Below, one piece after another: positions 24,500 to 34,282 of a stretch of 64,000 nt of DNA (position 1 is its first letter; every line of letters starts with the position of its first letter). A program made the position numbers and the translations under genes. This DNA is from Chitinophaga sp. SYP-B3965 (lineage in GTDB: Bacteria; Bacteroidota; Bacteroidia; Chitinophagales; Chitinophagaceae), in the NCBI RefSeq assembly GCF_009647655.1, contig NZ_WJFD01000003.1, positions 186,001-250,000 of the forward strand. The letters run 5' to 3'. The notes under the pieces were generated by a model that did not search any database, was not told the origin of the DNA, and saw only the letters and a program-made list of their open reading frames with translations.

Positions 24500-25456
24500 A
24501 TGCATAAGTTACTGATCATCGGAGGAGGCCCAATAGGACTGGCTTGCGCGTTAGCTGCAAAAAAAGAAGGAATAGATTACCTCATCATTGAAAAAGGATG
24601 CCTGGTGAATTCATTGTACCGGTACCCCATCAATATGACCTTCTTCTCTACCAGCGAAAGACTGGAAATTGGCGGCATCCCGTTTGTATCCAATAATGCA
24701 AAACCCACACGGCCGGAATCCCTGGAGTATTACAGAAGGGTAACCTCCTCTCAGGAACTGAACATTAAGTTGTTTGAGAAAGTGGAAAGCATCCAGCCTG
24801 CCAATGGCGGTTATGAAGTAATCACTTCCAAACAGACCTATCATGCAGCGAATATCGTTATTGCCACCGGCTTCTATGATATCCCCAATCTGCTGGGCAT
24901 TCCCGGAGAAGAACTACCGAAAGTAACACACTATTACAAAGACCCGCACTTTTATGCCACACAAAGAGTAGTGGTAGTAGGTGCGAATAATTCTTCTGTA
25001 GATGCAGCCCTGGAGACTTATCGCAAAGGTGCGGAAGTTACTATGGTGATCAGGGAAGATGGCATTGGCAAACGGGTGAAGTATTGGGTGAAACCTGATA
25101 TAGAGAACCGGATCAGTGAAGGCAGTATTAAAGCTTATACCCATTCAACCCTAACCGCCATCCGTGAAACGGAAGTAGATATACAAACACCGGAAGGGCT
25201 TATCACCATCCCCAATGATTTTGTGATTGCGGCTACGGGATATCAACCTGATTTCAGTTTCCTGGAAAAAGCGAAGATCCGTTTATCTGAGGATGCCATC
25301 AGAGCACCTTTTTATAATCCTGATACCATGGAAACAAACTTAGCCGGTGTATATCTTGCGGGGGTAGTTTGCGGTGGCATGAACACACATGTATGGTTTA
25401 TTGAGAATTCCCGGGACCATGCGGATAAGATCATCAAACACATCGTTTCTAAATAA
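24500..25456 (+). CDS. ypdA: YpdA family bacillithiol-disulfide reductase
   Basis: FAD/NADPH-dependent reductase that regenerates bacillithiol from its disulfide. It has 318 residues with GGGPIGLACAL at 8-18 (FAD), the YpdA-specific block YRYPINMTFFSTSERLEIG near 37-55, VVVVGANNSSVDAALE near 155-170 (NADPH) and ATGYQPD near the C-terminus. A good ribosome site (AGAGGA) precedes the ATG. It is the last gene of the operon. Presence suggests the host makes bacillithiol; the biosynthetic genes bshA-C are not in this window. Confidence 0.88.
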   Translation: MHKLLIIGGGPIGLACALAAKKEGIDYLIIEKGCLVNSLYRYPINMTFFSTSERLEIGGIPFVSNNAKPTRPESLEYYRRVTSSQELNIKLFEKVESIQPANGGYEVITSKQTYHAANIVIATGFYDIPNLLGIPGEELPKVTHYYKDPHFYATQRVVVVGANNSSVDAALETYRKGAEVTMVIREDGIGKRVKYWVKPDIENRISEGSIKAYTHSTLTAIRETEVDIQTPEGLITIPNDFVIAATGYQPDFSFLEKAKIRLSEDAIRAPFYNPDTMETNLAGVYLAGVVCGGMNTHVWFIENSRDHADKIIKHIVSK

Positions 25457-25593
25457 TATATTAGAAAAATAGTAAAATCCCTATATTACAACGCCACGCA
25501 ATGAATTAATAAATTGATAATACCCTTCTTAAAACAGGGGTCTAATGCTTCGAGTACATTTGTTCCGTGCTTTTTCAAGCAATTCTTCGGTCT

Positions 25594-26172
25594 ATGCATA
25601 ACGAGCGTCTTCACGTTGATATTAGCGAATACTGGAAGCTCCTCAGAAACAACAGGAATGAGGGCATTATAGGACTGTATGATGTCTTGTGGGAAGAGTT
25701 GTACCTGTACGCCTCTAAAATGGTGAAAGATGAGGCCGCGGCTACGGATATAGTGCAGGAGCTTTTCATTCATCTCTGGGAAAAACGGGAAACCCTGCCG
25801 GATGTTCCGCAGGTGAAGGCCTATTTATATACTGCACTTAAAAACAGGATCCTCAATTACTTCGCCGCCAACGAAACCCGCGAACATCATATCAAGGCAT
25901 GGCATGCCATCAAAGAACCGGACAGGGAAGCAACCCTGGAAAGCGTACTGGAGAAAGAACTTTACAGATCCGCGCTTACAGAGATCAGCCAACTGCCGCA
26001 ACGCATGAAAGAAGTCTACAGGCTTGCCTTTGAGGAAGCTATGCCGGTAGCTGAAATAGCCCGTAACATGGGTATTTCCGAGCAAACTGTACGCAACCAG
26101 GTCAATCTCGCTGCCCGCCGCATACGTCAGTCCATCAAGCTGGGCATCTTCCTTTTTATTTTTTTTAGATGA
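25594..26172 (+). CDS. ECF RNA polymerase sigma factor (SusCD-linked type)
   Basis: Sigma-70 family regulator that, with the FecR anti-sigma protein downstream, controls the SusC/SusD genes. The ATG at 25594 gives 192 residues; a start at 25567 would add nine. Region 2 runs through ELYLYASKMVKDEAAATDIVQ and ELFIHLWEKRE (about residues 35-70) and region 4 through QLPQRMKEVYRLAFEE and AEIARNMGISEQTVRNQV (about 135-175). The hydrophobic C-terminal tail LGIFLFIFF is typical of these Bacteroidota factors. The FecR gene starts 54 bases downstream. Confidence 0.9.
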   Translation: MHNERLHVDISEYWKLLRNNRNEGIIGLYDVLWEELYLYASKMVKDEAAATDIVQELFIHLWEKRETLPDVPQVKAYLYTALKNRILNYFAANETREHHIKAWHAIKEPDREATLESVLEKELYRSALTEISQLPQRMKEVYRLAFEEAMPVAEIARNMGISEQTVRNQVNLAARRIRQSIKLGIFLFIFFR

Positions 26173-26225
26173 GTATGGTTATTCTTATGCTGAGCGCTGT
26201 CTTATAACAAAGAACCGCTCAACAG

Positions 26226-27185
26226 ATGAAAGAAATGAACACTGAACTGGCCCTTTTGCTGGAGAAATACCGGCAGGGACGCTGTACAGATGAAGAAAAA
26301 AAACGCCTGGAGGCCTGGCTGGAACAACTCGAACAGACGGAGGATCCATTACCATTACCTGCACCTGAAACCAGGGAGGCTTTACGCAGCGCATTCGTAT
26401 CACGTGTTGCACCAGTACCAAAGTACCGTACGCTGATTGTTTCCTATAAACGATATATAGCCGCTGCGGTATGCGTGGCGGTTTGCCTTGGCGCAGCGTT
26501 CTTCCTTACCCGTCATAACAATACACCTACCCTGATGGCATCCGTTGCCTGGGATACCTTGTATTCAAAACCCAATGAAGTACGTAGTATCAGGCTGAAC
26601 GATAACTCTGTCATCGCGCTGAATGCCAATACCAGTATAAGGATTAGCAGAGCCTTTGGCAAAACAGACAGGAAGGTGGAACTGATTGATGGAGAGGCCT
26701 GGTTTGATGTGCAGAAAAATGCGCAGTTGCCCTTCATCGTACAATGTCAGAAAGCGGAAACCCGCGTACTGGGTACCCGGTTTGTGATCAGCGCTTATCG
26801 TGAACTGCCGGAATTAGCCGTACAGGTGATAGAAGGAAAAGTATCTGTAGCACTTCCCAATAAAAAATATCCGCTTGTTTCGAAGGGGGAGGCTATTCAC
26901 CTGCATAATGTTACCGGAGAAAGCACAGCAGATAATTTCGATCGTGCCGCCTTTGATCCCATCAATAAAAGAGCCTTCATCCGCAATGGTTCTTTCAGCG
27001 AACTGGCTTTGCGCATTAAAAATACGTTCGGATATACACTTATACCTAAAACGCCTGACGTTAGCCAGCGGCGCTTTACCGGCGAATTCCGTTACAACGA
27101 AAGCATACAGAACATCCTCCAGAAATTCAGCGAAATACACAATGGTGGTTTCCATATAGAAGGCGAAAAAGTTTTCATGGAATAA
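26226..27185 (+). CDS. FecR-type anti-sigma factor
   Basis: Inner-membrane anti-sigma factor that binds the ECF sigma in the cytoplasm and receives the signal from the SusC STN domain in the periplasm. It has 319 residues: a cytoplasmic N-terminus (1-75), one membrane segment (about 76-94), the FecR domain with SIRLNDNSVIALNANTSIRI, EAWFDVQ and VLGTRFVISAY (about 115-205), and a C-terminal DUF4974 domain (about 250-319). The SusC gene starts 41 bases after its stop. Confidence 0.92.
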   Translation: MKEMNTELALLLEKYRQGRCTDEEKKRLEAWLEQLEQTEDPLPLPAPETREALRSAFVSRVAPVPKYRTLIVSYKRYIAAAVCVAVCLGAAFFLTRHNNTPTLMASVAWDTLYSKPNEVRSIRLNDNSVIALNANTSIRISRAFGKTDRKVELIDGEAWFDVQKNAQLPFIVQCQKAETRVLGTRFVISAYRELPELAVQVIEGKVSVALPNKKYPLVSKGEAIHLHNVTGESTADNFDRAAFDPINKRAFIRNGSFSELALRIKNTFGYTLIPKTPDVSQRRFTGEFRYNESIQNILQKFSEIHNGGFHIEGEKVFME

Positions 27186-27226
27186 CACACACCAACCTTA
27201 CATAGCTCACATCATCAAACAAGTAT

Positions 27227-30200
27227 ATGCATACATTTTTATTTTCAAAAAAATGGCCGCTTCGGATCCTCGTGGCCGTTATTTTCCAAATGGGCCTGTT
27301 CAGCCACGCCATGGCCCAGGTTGCGCAGAAAAAGATCACGTTATCAGTCGGCGCCATTCCTTTAACGGAAGCAGTGGAAGAGATCAGAAAAGCAAGTGGT
27401 TTAAACTTCATGTATGATCCTGCGCTGCTGGCCGGTTATAAAGTGCAGCCACAACAGTTTAAAGATAAACCGGTGCTGGAGATCCTGCAGGAATTACTGC
27501 AAAATACAGACCTGCAATATAACAGTGATAACGAAGGAAGCATCCTCATCAAGAAGAATACAAAGCAGCAAACAGCTGTCAGCACTGGCGTTACACTGAT
27601 GCAGGGAACTGTAACAGATACTACCGGCATGCCGCTTCCCGGTGTTACCATCATGGCAAACGGCAGAAGTAATATCGGCACAGTAACAGATGAGCACGGC
27701 AAGTTCTCACTGTCTGTTCCAAACGATGTGAAGTTTGTGAATATGTCACTGATCGGCTTCTACGATATGCAGGTATCAGTAAGGAGCAATGCAGGCAACC
27801 GTCCTTTTATGCTGAGGACCAACCGCAGCAGTCTTGATGAAGTAATTGTGGTAGGTTATGGTACTACGCAAAAGAAAGCCAGCATTGTGGGTGCAGTGCA
27901 AACGATTAAACCGGAAGACCTCGTAGCTACCTCAGCTAATCTGACCACAGCTTTTGCCGGAAAGGTAGCAGGTATGATCTCTGTGCAGCGTAATGGCACT
28001 CCCGGTGCTGATGGCGCCAACTTCTGGATCCGTGGTGTGTCTACTTTCGGTACCAATACCAGTCCACTGATCGTATTGGATGGTGTGGAGATCGTGAGCA
28101 ACATGTTGAACTCCATCGCCCCGGAATCCATCGAAGCTTTCTCTATCCTGAAAGATGCTACGGCCACTGCTTTATATGGTAGCCGCGGTGCAAATGGTGT
28201 ACTCATTATCACCACCAAATCCGGTGCTGGCAGTGAAAGGATGAATGTGAACGTACGGGTGCAAACAGGCATCTCTACCCCCACACGCATTCAGCCAATA
28301 GCGGATGGCCCCACCTATATGGAGGATTACAATGAAGCCCGCCGCAACAATGGTCAGGCAAATTATTACAGCCAGGAAAAGATTGATGGAACACGGAATG
28401 GGCTGAACCCTTATGTATTTCCGTATAACGATTGGTACAATACCCTCTTTAAGGATAAAACCTTCAACCAGAACGCGAACGTAAGTGTAACGGGTGGAGG
28501 AAAGAAAGTGAACTATTTTCTCAATGCCGCTTTTTATAATGAGAACGGCATGCTGAAAGATCAGCCCACCGGCGCTTACAACACTAACGTAGGTCTGAAA
28601 CGTTATACGTTCCAGAGTAACGTGTCTGCCGCTATTACTCCTACCACCCGCATTGGTGTAAAAATGAATACGCAGCTGAACTACCGCAATCTGCCATCTG
28701 TAGATGTGAACGATCTGTTTGCTTATACCATGAAGATCAACCAGGTGGATTTCCCTGCTTTATATCCTAACTCGCTGATCCCGGATGGCGATCCCAACAA
28801 TATCTACTATGGTAATGCACCTGGTTGGGATGGCGGCGTTACCCAGATCAATCCACTGGCTTATGTAAACAGGGGATATGCGGATACTTACCAGTCTTAT
28901 CTGACTGCGGTATTTAATGTAGACCAGGATCTGAAATTCATCACCGAAGGTTTGAAATTAAAAGCGCTGGCTTCTTTTTACAATATGACATTTGCCAGCC
29001 AGACCCGCACCTACACTCCTTTCTATAAAACACTGACTGGTTATACGGTGGATGGTAGTGGAAATTACCTCCTGAACCTGAACGATATCGGCCCGGCCGG
29101 CACCACTTACCTGGCCTATACAGCTAACAGAGACGGAGAACGTGAATACGCTGTACAGGGTTCAATCGAATATAACAAGCAGTTCGGCGCAGGTAAAGCA
29201 CACGATGTAAATGCTTTGCTACTCTATCATCATAAACAGAACGACAACAACGGTATCCTTCTCACGGAATCAGGCATTCTTCCGCACCGTGAACAAGGTT
29301 TGGCAGGACGTCTTACCTATGGTTACAAGAGCCGTTACCTGGCTGAAGTGAACTTTGGCTACAACGGTTCTGAGAACTTTATCACAGGTCAGCGTTTTGG
29401 TTTCTTTCCTTCTTTCGCTGCCGGATGGAATATCACCAACGAACCGTTCTTTAAAAAAATGGGCAACACCATCACTTTCCTGAAGATCAGGGCTTCCTGG
29501 GGTAAAGCTGGTAACGATGCATTGCCGATCCGCTTCCCTTACCTGAGTACTGTTACTACAGGTGCAGCTATCGGGAATTTATACCTGGGACCTGGCCGCA
29601 CACAGCCTAAAGGTATCAGCCTGAGTGCAATTGGTAATCCGGATGCTACATGGGAAGAAAGTGAAAAAACCAACGTGGGCATCGAAGTAGGTTTGCTCAA
29701 CAAACTGATGTTCATCGCGGATTTTTTCCGGGATAAGCGTACCGGCATCTTCATGCAGCGCCGTTCTATTCCAAACTCTGCAGGTTATGAGGGAACAACA
29801 CCTTACGCCAACATCGGCGCCGTTATCAACAGAGGGGTAGATGCATCGCTGGAATACAACACCAAAATAAACAACAAGCTTTCTATTTCTGTCAGAGGTG
29901 CATTTACATATGCACATAACGAAGTGACTGCCCGTGACGAACCAGCACTGCTGTATCCATACATGTCTGTGATCGGTCATCCCATCAACACTATTTTCGG
30001 TCTGGTATCAGAAGGTTTGTTTGCTGATCAGGCAGACATCGACAGATCACCCCGCCAAACGTTTACGGCTATTGTAAAACCTGGTGATATCAAATACAAG
30101 GATATGAATGGTGATAATGTGATCGATGATAATGATGCAACAGCGGTTGGCATGCCTACCACACCAGAGATCGTATATGGTTTTGGTCCATCCATCAAAT

Positions 30201-30619
30201 ACCAGCGCTTTGATCTTTCTTTCTATTTCCAGGGAACCAGCAGGGTATCTATCCTGATGTCGTCTCAACATCCATTTACAGACGGCGTGAATTCCGGCTT
30301 CAACATTTCCAAATGGATAGCGGACGACCATTGGAGCGAAAGCAATCCTGATGTGAATGCTGCATATCCCCGCCTGTCGCATGTGATTAACCAGAACAAT
30401 GTGAAGTCATCCAGCTTCTGGGTATACAACGGTTCATTCCTTCGTCTGAAAACGATGGAAGCGGGTTACAGCTATAAAGGTTTCCGGGCATACCTTTCAG
30501 CTTCCAATCTGTTTACGTTCAGCAAATTCAAATACTGGGATCCTGAACAGGGCAGTGGTAACGGCTTGTCTTATCCGCTGCAGAAAACCTACAACCTGGG
30601 CATACAATATAACTTTTAA
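27227..30619 (+). CDS. SusC/RagA TonB-dependent outer-membrane transporter with STN domain
   Basis: Outer-membrane importer of oligosaccharide or peptide ligands, 1130 residues. Domains in order: signal peptide (to about 31), STN secretin/TonB N-terminal domain (about 37-100, KITLSVGAIPLTEAVEEI), carboxypeptidase-regulatory-like domain (about 125-200, GTVTDTTGMPLPGVTIMAN), plug domain with VVGYGTTQKK and IRGVSTFGTN (about 210-330), and the beta-barrel ending in an aromatic residue (IQYNF). The STN domain and the upstream sigma/FecR pair indicate trans-envelope induction by the ligand. No enzyme gene follows SusD, so the substrate cannot be guessed. Confidence 0.95.
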   Translation: MHTFLFSKKWPLRILVAVIFQMGLFSHAMAQVAQKKITLSVGAIPLTEAVEEIRKASGLNFMYDPALLAGYKVQPQQFKDKPVLEILQELLQNTDLQYNSDNEGSILIKKNTKQQTAVSTGVTLMQGTVTDTTGMPLPGVTIMANGRSNIGTVTDEHGKFSLSVPNDVKFVNMSLIGFYDMQVSVRSNAGNRPFMLRTNRSSLDEVIVVGYGTTQKKASIVGAVQTIKPEDLVATSANLTTAFAGKVAGMISVQRNGTPGADGANFWIRGVSTFGTNTSPLIVLDGVEIVSNMLNSIAPESIEAFSILKDATATALYGSRGANGVLIITTKSGAGSERMNVNVRVQTGISTPTRIQPIADGPTYMEDYNEARRNNGQANYYSQEKIDGTRNGLNPYVFPYNDWYNTLFKDKTFNQNANVSVTGGGKKVNYFLNAAFYNENGMLKDQPTGAYNTNVGLKRYTFQSNVSAAITPTTRIGVKMNTQLNYRNLPSVDVNDLFAYTMKINQVDFPALYPNSLIPDGDPNNIYYGNAPGWDGGVTQINPLAYVNRGYADTYQSYLTAVFNVDQDLKFITEGLKLKALASFYNMTFASQTRTYTPFYKTLTGYTVDGSGNYLLNLNDIGPAGTTYLAYTANRDGEREYAVQGSIEYNKQFGAGKAHDVNALLLYHHKQNDNNGILLTESGILPHREQGLAGRLTYGYKSRYLAEVNFGYNGSENFITGQRFGFFPSFAAGWNITNEPFFKKMGNTITFLKIRASWGKAGNDALPIRFPYLSTVTTGAAIGNLYLGPGRTQPKGISLSAIGNPDATWEESEKTNVGIEVGLLNKLMFIADFFRDKRTGIFMQRRSIPNSAGYEGTTPYANIGAVINRGVDASLEYNTKINNKLSISVRGAFTYAHNEVTARDEPALLYPYMSVIGHPINTIFGLVSEGLFADQADIDRSPRQTFTAIVKPGDIKYKDMNGDNVIDDNDATAVGMPTTPEIVYGFGPSIKYQRFDLSFYFQGTSRVSILMSSQHPFTDGVNSGFNISKWIADDHWSESNPDVNAAYPRLSHVINQNNVKSSSFWVYNGSFLRLKTMEAGYSYKGFRAYLSASNLFTFSKFKYWDPEQGSGNGLSYPLQKTYNLGIQYNF

Positions 30620-30630
30620 CGATGTTGATT

Positions 30631-32511
30631 ATGAAACGGAATATATATCTTATAGTGATCCTTATCACTGCTATATCTTTTACGGCCTGCAACAAATTCC
30701 TGGATGTAGTGCCGGAGGGTACAGCGAGCCTGGATGATGTCTGGAAATCAGAACAGCAATGCCAGCTATTTGTGAATACGTTGTATTCCCAGATGCCTCC
30801 TACGTACTATCATACTTACCTGCCGGACTGGATGGCAGGTGGTGATCTGATAACCGGCCCTAAAGGAACTACCCGCTGGTTCCCTTATAAGAGCCTGCTG
30901 TATGGTGAAGAAAATGCCAACAACTCGTATTTTCAACTCATGGGCGCCAAGAGCGACCCCGTAGGAAGTACCAGCCATGCTATTTACCGCACTATCCGTT
31001 ATTGCTATCTGTTGCTGGACAATGTTGAGAAAGTACCGAACCTCAGCAAACAGAACAGTGATTACTGGAGAGGTGAAGCCCTGTTCCTGATCGCGTTCTA
31101 TCACCAGTTGCTGTTGCAGAATTATGGTCCCATCGTGTTGGAGAAAGGCAATATTTCGCTGAATGCTCCTGACGCAGAGATGTATCAGGCCCGTACCCCA
31201 TACGATGAATGTATTGATTTTATTACGGCAAAATATGATGAATCTGCAGCATTGCTGCCAGCCAAAAGGCCTGATGCTGAACTGGGTTATGCTACCGCTA
31301 CCATGGCAAGATCCTATAAATCCCGTTTGCTGCTGATGGCTGCCAGCCCGCAGTATAACGGTAACGCTGCCGATTATGCCAATTTCAAGAATAAAGATGG
31401 TAAGGCGCTGATGAACCTGACGTTCGACAAGAGCAAGTGGGAACGTGCACTCGTTGCTGCACGTGAGGCTATTACAATAGCAGAAGCGAACGGATACAGA
31501 CTGTACATCAATCCTTCCGGCACACCCATCTCTACATTTGACCAGGGAGAACGCAACTATCACGATGCCTTTTGTGAACCTACGTTCAATACAGATGAGT
31601 TCATTCATGCATTCGGCAACTTCGGTAATATCCAAACTATTCAGCAGACCGGTGGCCCGCGTGTAGTGTTGCCTTATAATACCGCCAGCTTCAGGAACTA
31701 TTACGTTCCTACTTTTGAATTGGTGGAAATGTATTATTCGAAGAATGGTCTTCCGCTGGATGTGGATCCTTTAACCAACAGTGTGAACCTGTATTCGGTA
31801 GCACCCGGCGACAGTACGGCACAACTCCATCGCAACAGGGAACCGCGCTTCTATGCGTCCATTGGTTTTGACAGAGGAAAGATGGCCTTTAATAATGACA
31901 CACTCATACTCCGTTGCCGTAACGGTGAGCTGCAGGGTGATCTGAACAACGATAATTCCGAGTATCAATCCTGCACCGGTTATGTGATGAAGAAATTCAT
32001 GCACAAAAGCTGCTACTGGAACAATACTACGAAAACAATGACCTACAAGCAGATGGTAATGCCAAACCTGCGACTGGCTGAATTGTATATGAACTATGCG
32101 GAAGCAGACTTTGAATTTAACGGATCATTGAGCGGAGAGAGCCTGAATTATCTCAACAAGATCAGGGTACGATCCGGCCTGCCTAACTTTGAAACGTCAT
32201 GGGCTATTGTAGGAGGTATTCCTACAGGTGATGCATTACGTAAAGTACTACACCAGGAACGTTCCATTGAATTTGCCATGGAAGGCCGCCGCTACCAGGA
32301 CATTCGCCGCTGGCAAGAAGCGAAGGAAGTGATGAGCAAAAAGCCTAACTCCTGGAACCTCAAAGGCAAAACACAGGCTGATTTTTACAAGGTAACACCT
32401 ATGGTAGAATCAGGTGTGCGTGTTTTTGAACATCCTAAAACAATATGGTTGGCCATACCGATCAACGAGCTGAATGTTAACTATAACCTGGTGCAGAATC
32501 CGGGATATTAA
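30631..32511 (+). CDS. SusD/RagB outer-membrane lipoprotein
   Basis: Surface lipoprotein that caps the SusC barrel and binds its ligand. The ATG at 30631 (MKRNIYLIVIL) gives 626 residues and a standard lipoprotein signal with lipobox SFTAC; an ATG at 30622 would add three residues. The mature N-terminus NKFLDVVPEG is typical, and the C-terminal SusD block IEFAMEGRRYQDIRRWQ (about 545-561) is clear. It begins 11 bases after susC. A strong bidirectional terminator follows, so the operon ends here. Confidence 0.94.
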   Translation: MKRNIYLIVILITAISFTACNKFLDVVPEGTASLDDVWKSEQQCQLFVNTLYSQMPPTYYHTYLPDWMAGGDLITGPKGTTRWFPYKSLLYGEENANNSYFQLMGAKSDPVGSTSHAIYRTIRYCYLLLDNVEKVPNLSKQNSDYWRGEALFLIAFYHQLLLQNYGPIVLEKGNISLNAPDAEMYQARTPYDECIDFITAKYDESAALLPAKRPDAELGYATATMARSYKSRLLLMAASPQYNGNAADYANFKNKDGKALMNLTFDKSKWERALVAAREAITIAEANGYRLYINPSGTPISTFDQGERNYHDAFCEPTFNTDEFIHAFGNFGNIQTIQQTGGPRVVLPYNTASFRNYYVPTFELVEMYYSKNGLPLDVDPLTNSVNLYSVAPGDSTAQLHRNREPRFYASIGFDRGKMAFNNDTLILRCRNGELQGDLNNDNSEYQSCTGYVMKKFMHKSCYWNNTTKTMTYKQMVMPNLRLAELYMNYAEADFEFNGSLSGESLNYLNKIRVRSGLPNFETSWAIVGGIPTGDALRKVLHQERSIEFAMEGRRYQDIRRWQEAKEVMSKKPNSWNLKGKTQADFYKVTPMVESGVRVFEHPKTIWLAIPINELNVNYNLVQNPGY

Positions 32512-32549
32512 AAAAAAGGGGATGTCTTTAATCAGACATCCCCTTTTTT
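32510..32549. terminator. Bidirectional terminator between susD and murB
   Basis: AAAAAAGGGGATGTCT and AGACATCCCCTTTTTT form a 16-bp perfect stem with a 6-base loop. It is flanked by A and T runs and serves both convergent genes. Confidence 0.92.
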
Positions 32550-32551
32550 AT

Positions 32552-33568
32552 TTAAATAATATTCACTTCTCTTTCCAGCACAACCCCGAATTTCTCTTTC
32601 ACACTTTCAATCACCTTCCAGGATAACTCAACCAACTCCTCTCCTGTTGCCTGGCCATAATTCACCAATACCAGCGCCTGTTTTGCATGTACACCCGCAT
32701 CTCCATCCCGGTAACCTTTCCAGCCGGATTGTTCTATGAGCCAGCCAGCGGCCAGTTTATACTGATCATGGGGTAAAGGATATGCTACAATAGCAGGGAA
32801 GGCTTCTTTCAGTGCTTCGTATTTCTCTTTGCTGATCTCAGGGTTCTTGAAGAAACTCCCGGCATTGCCTATTTCAGCAGGATTCGGGAGTTTGGAAGAA
32901 CGGATACTGATCACGGCATCACTGATAGCACGAATAGATAATTCTTTCACGCCCATCCGTTCCATTTCCTGTTCTATGGCGCCATAGCTGGTATTGAAAT
33001 GCGGAGTTTTGCTCAGGCGGTAAGTTACCTGCAGGATTACGAACTGGTCTTTGTATTTACGTTTGAACACACTCTCCCGGTAACCGAATTCGCAGGCTTC
33101 TTTATTAAATTTTACGAGTTTTTGATCGCGAGTATGCCAGGCTTCCAGTTCATAAAATACATCCTTAATTTCTACACCATATGCACCAATATTCTGCATA
33201 GGACTTGCGCCTACATTCCCGGGGATTAAAGAAAGGTTCTCCAAACCTGCCAGGTTCTTATCTATGCAATACATCACAAACTGATGCCAGTTTTCACCAG
33301 CACCTGCCTGAACGTATACAAACTCGTTATCTTCCTTTATCACTTTGATCCCTTTCACCTCATTCTTCAGCACCAATCCATCATAATCCTTTGTGAGCAA
33401 TATATTACTGCCACCACCCAGGATCATTTTGGGAACGGTTTGCCATTTCGGATCTTCCAGGATGGCCTGTAAGGCTTCGGGAGAATCGAAGGAGGCAAAA
33501 TAACGGGCCGATGCATCAATGCCGAAGGTATTATATGGCCGGAGTGAAACATTTTCTGAAACGCTCAT
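32552..33568 (-). CDS. murB: UDP-N-acetylenolpyruvoylglucosamine reductase
   Basis: Peptidoglycan precursor enzyme that reduces UDP-GlcNAc-enolpyruvate to UDP-MurNAc with FAD and NADPH. The ATG at 33568 (MSVSENVSLRPYNTFGI) gives 338 residues and starts at the family's usual position; an upstream frame to 33619 would overlap the divergent gene and is rejected. Motifs are LRPYNTFGIDA, ILGGGSNILL, LIPGNVGASPMQNIGAYG, VISIRSSKLPNP and GNAGSFFKNPE with the catalytic Ser. A TATATTTG promoter element lies 26 bases upstream on the minus strand. Confidence 0.96.
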   Translation of the reverse strand: MSVSENVSLRPYNTFGIDASARYFASFDSPEALQAILEDPKWQTVPKMILGGGSNILLTKDYDGLVLKNEVKGIKVIKEDNEFVYVQAGAGENWHQFVMYCIDKNLAGLENLSLIPGNVGASPMQNIGAYGVEIKDVFYELEAWHTRDQKLVKFNKEACEFGYRESVFKRKYKDQFVILQVTYRLSKTPHFNTSYGAIEQEMERMGVKELSIRAISDAVISIRSSKLPNPAEIGNAGSFFKNPEISKEKYEALKEAFPAIVAYPLPHDQYKLAAGWLIEQSGWKGYRDGDAGVHAKQALVLVNYGQATGEELVELSWKVIESVKEKFGVVLEREVNII

Positions 33569-33593
33569 AGAAATCCTATCTTTAATAACGGAA

Positions 33594-33601
33594 CAAATAT
33601 A
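33594..33601 (-). promoter_or_regulatory. TAnnTTTG promoter element of murB
   Basis: TATATTTG on the minus strand, 25 bases from the murB ATG, matches the Bacteroidota -7 consensus. A TTTG lies 15 bases further upstream, closer than the usual 19-20. Confidence 0.45.
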
Positions 33602-33613
33602 GTTAACTATAAA

Positions 33614-34249
33614 ATGCAAAAAACAGCTATTGTGATCGGAGGATCCGGTCTTATCGGAAATTTGCTGGTGCAGGCCTTACTCCAGGATGAAGCCTATTCT
33701 TCCGTGAAAGCCCTTGTACGCAAACCTCTTGCGATCCAACACCCCAAACTGACAAACCTGGTATTACGGTTTGATGATGAAAACGCCCTTAACATAGCCC
33801 TCACCGGTGACGTGGTATTCTGCTGTGTGGGTACTACCATCAAAAAGGCCGGCAGCCAGGCTGCATTCCGGGCAGTAGACAAGGAAATCCCCTTGAAATG
33901 TGCCGCCATAGCCCACAAGAATGGGGTTCCGCAATTCCTGCTGGTATCCGCTGTTGGCGCAAAGGCATCTTCCTCTAATTTCTACCTGCGTACAAAAGGA
34001 GAAACAGAAGCAGGACTGCGCGAAATTGGCTTTAGCTCCCTGTATTTCCTTCGCCCTTCTTTTTTAATAGGCAGCCGTTCTGAAGTACGGATAGGAGAAC
34101 AGATTGCGGCCATGCTTGCACCAGTTATGCGTTTTCTTTTACCAAAGAAGTATAGCCCTGTGAAAGCAGCAACTGTGGTGCGCACAATGATCTCGCTGGA
34201 TAAAAGTCCAAAGCCGGGGGTTCATATCATTGAAGGATTTGAGGATTGA
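33614..34249 (+). CDS. NAD(P)-binding oxidoreductase, HTATIP2-like SDR
   Basis: Atypical short-chain dehydrogenase of 211 residues related to the HTATIP2/TIP30 group; the substrate is unknown. The cofactor motif IVIGGSGLIGN is at residues 6-16, VVFCCVGTTIKKAGS near 72-86, and the active-site-like LLVSAVGAKASSSNFYLRTKGE (S and Y-x-x-x-K arrangement: YLRTK) near 115-136, quoted in parts. It is divergent from murB with the start codons 46 bases apart and convergent with priA. Confidence 0.8.
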   Translation: MQKTAIVIGGSGLIGNLLVQALLQDEAYSSVKALVRKPLAIQHPKLTNLVLRFDDENALNIALTGDVVFCCVGTTIKKAGSQAAFRAVDKEIPLKCAAIAHKNGVPQFLLVSAVGAKASSSNFYLRTKGETEAGLREIGFSSLYFLRPSFLIGSRSEVRIGEQIAAMLAPVMRFLLPKKYSPVKAATVVRTMISLDKSPKPGVHIIEGFED

Positions 34250-34282
34250 GGCTAAACATAGTTCACCCACATCATGAAGGGG

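Noticed and set aside
30057..30064. AAACGTTT, as in the proposed operator
   Set aside because: Inside the SusC coding sequence and without the extended palindrome; the same holds for 43014-43021 inside the GntR-type gene.
30766..31635. 289-residue frame opposite susD
   Set aside because: Antisense shadow of a clear SusD gene.
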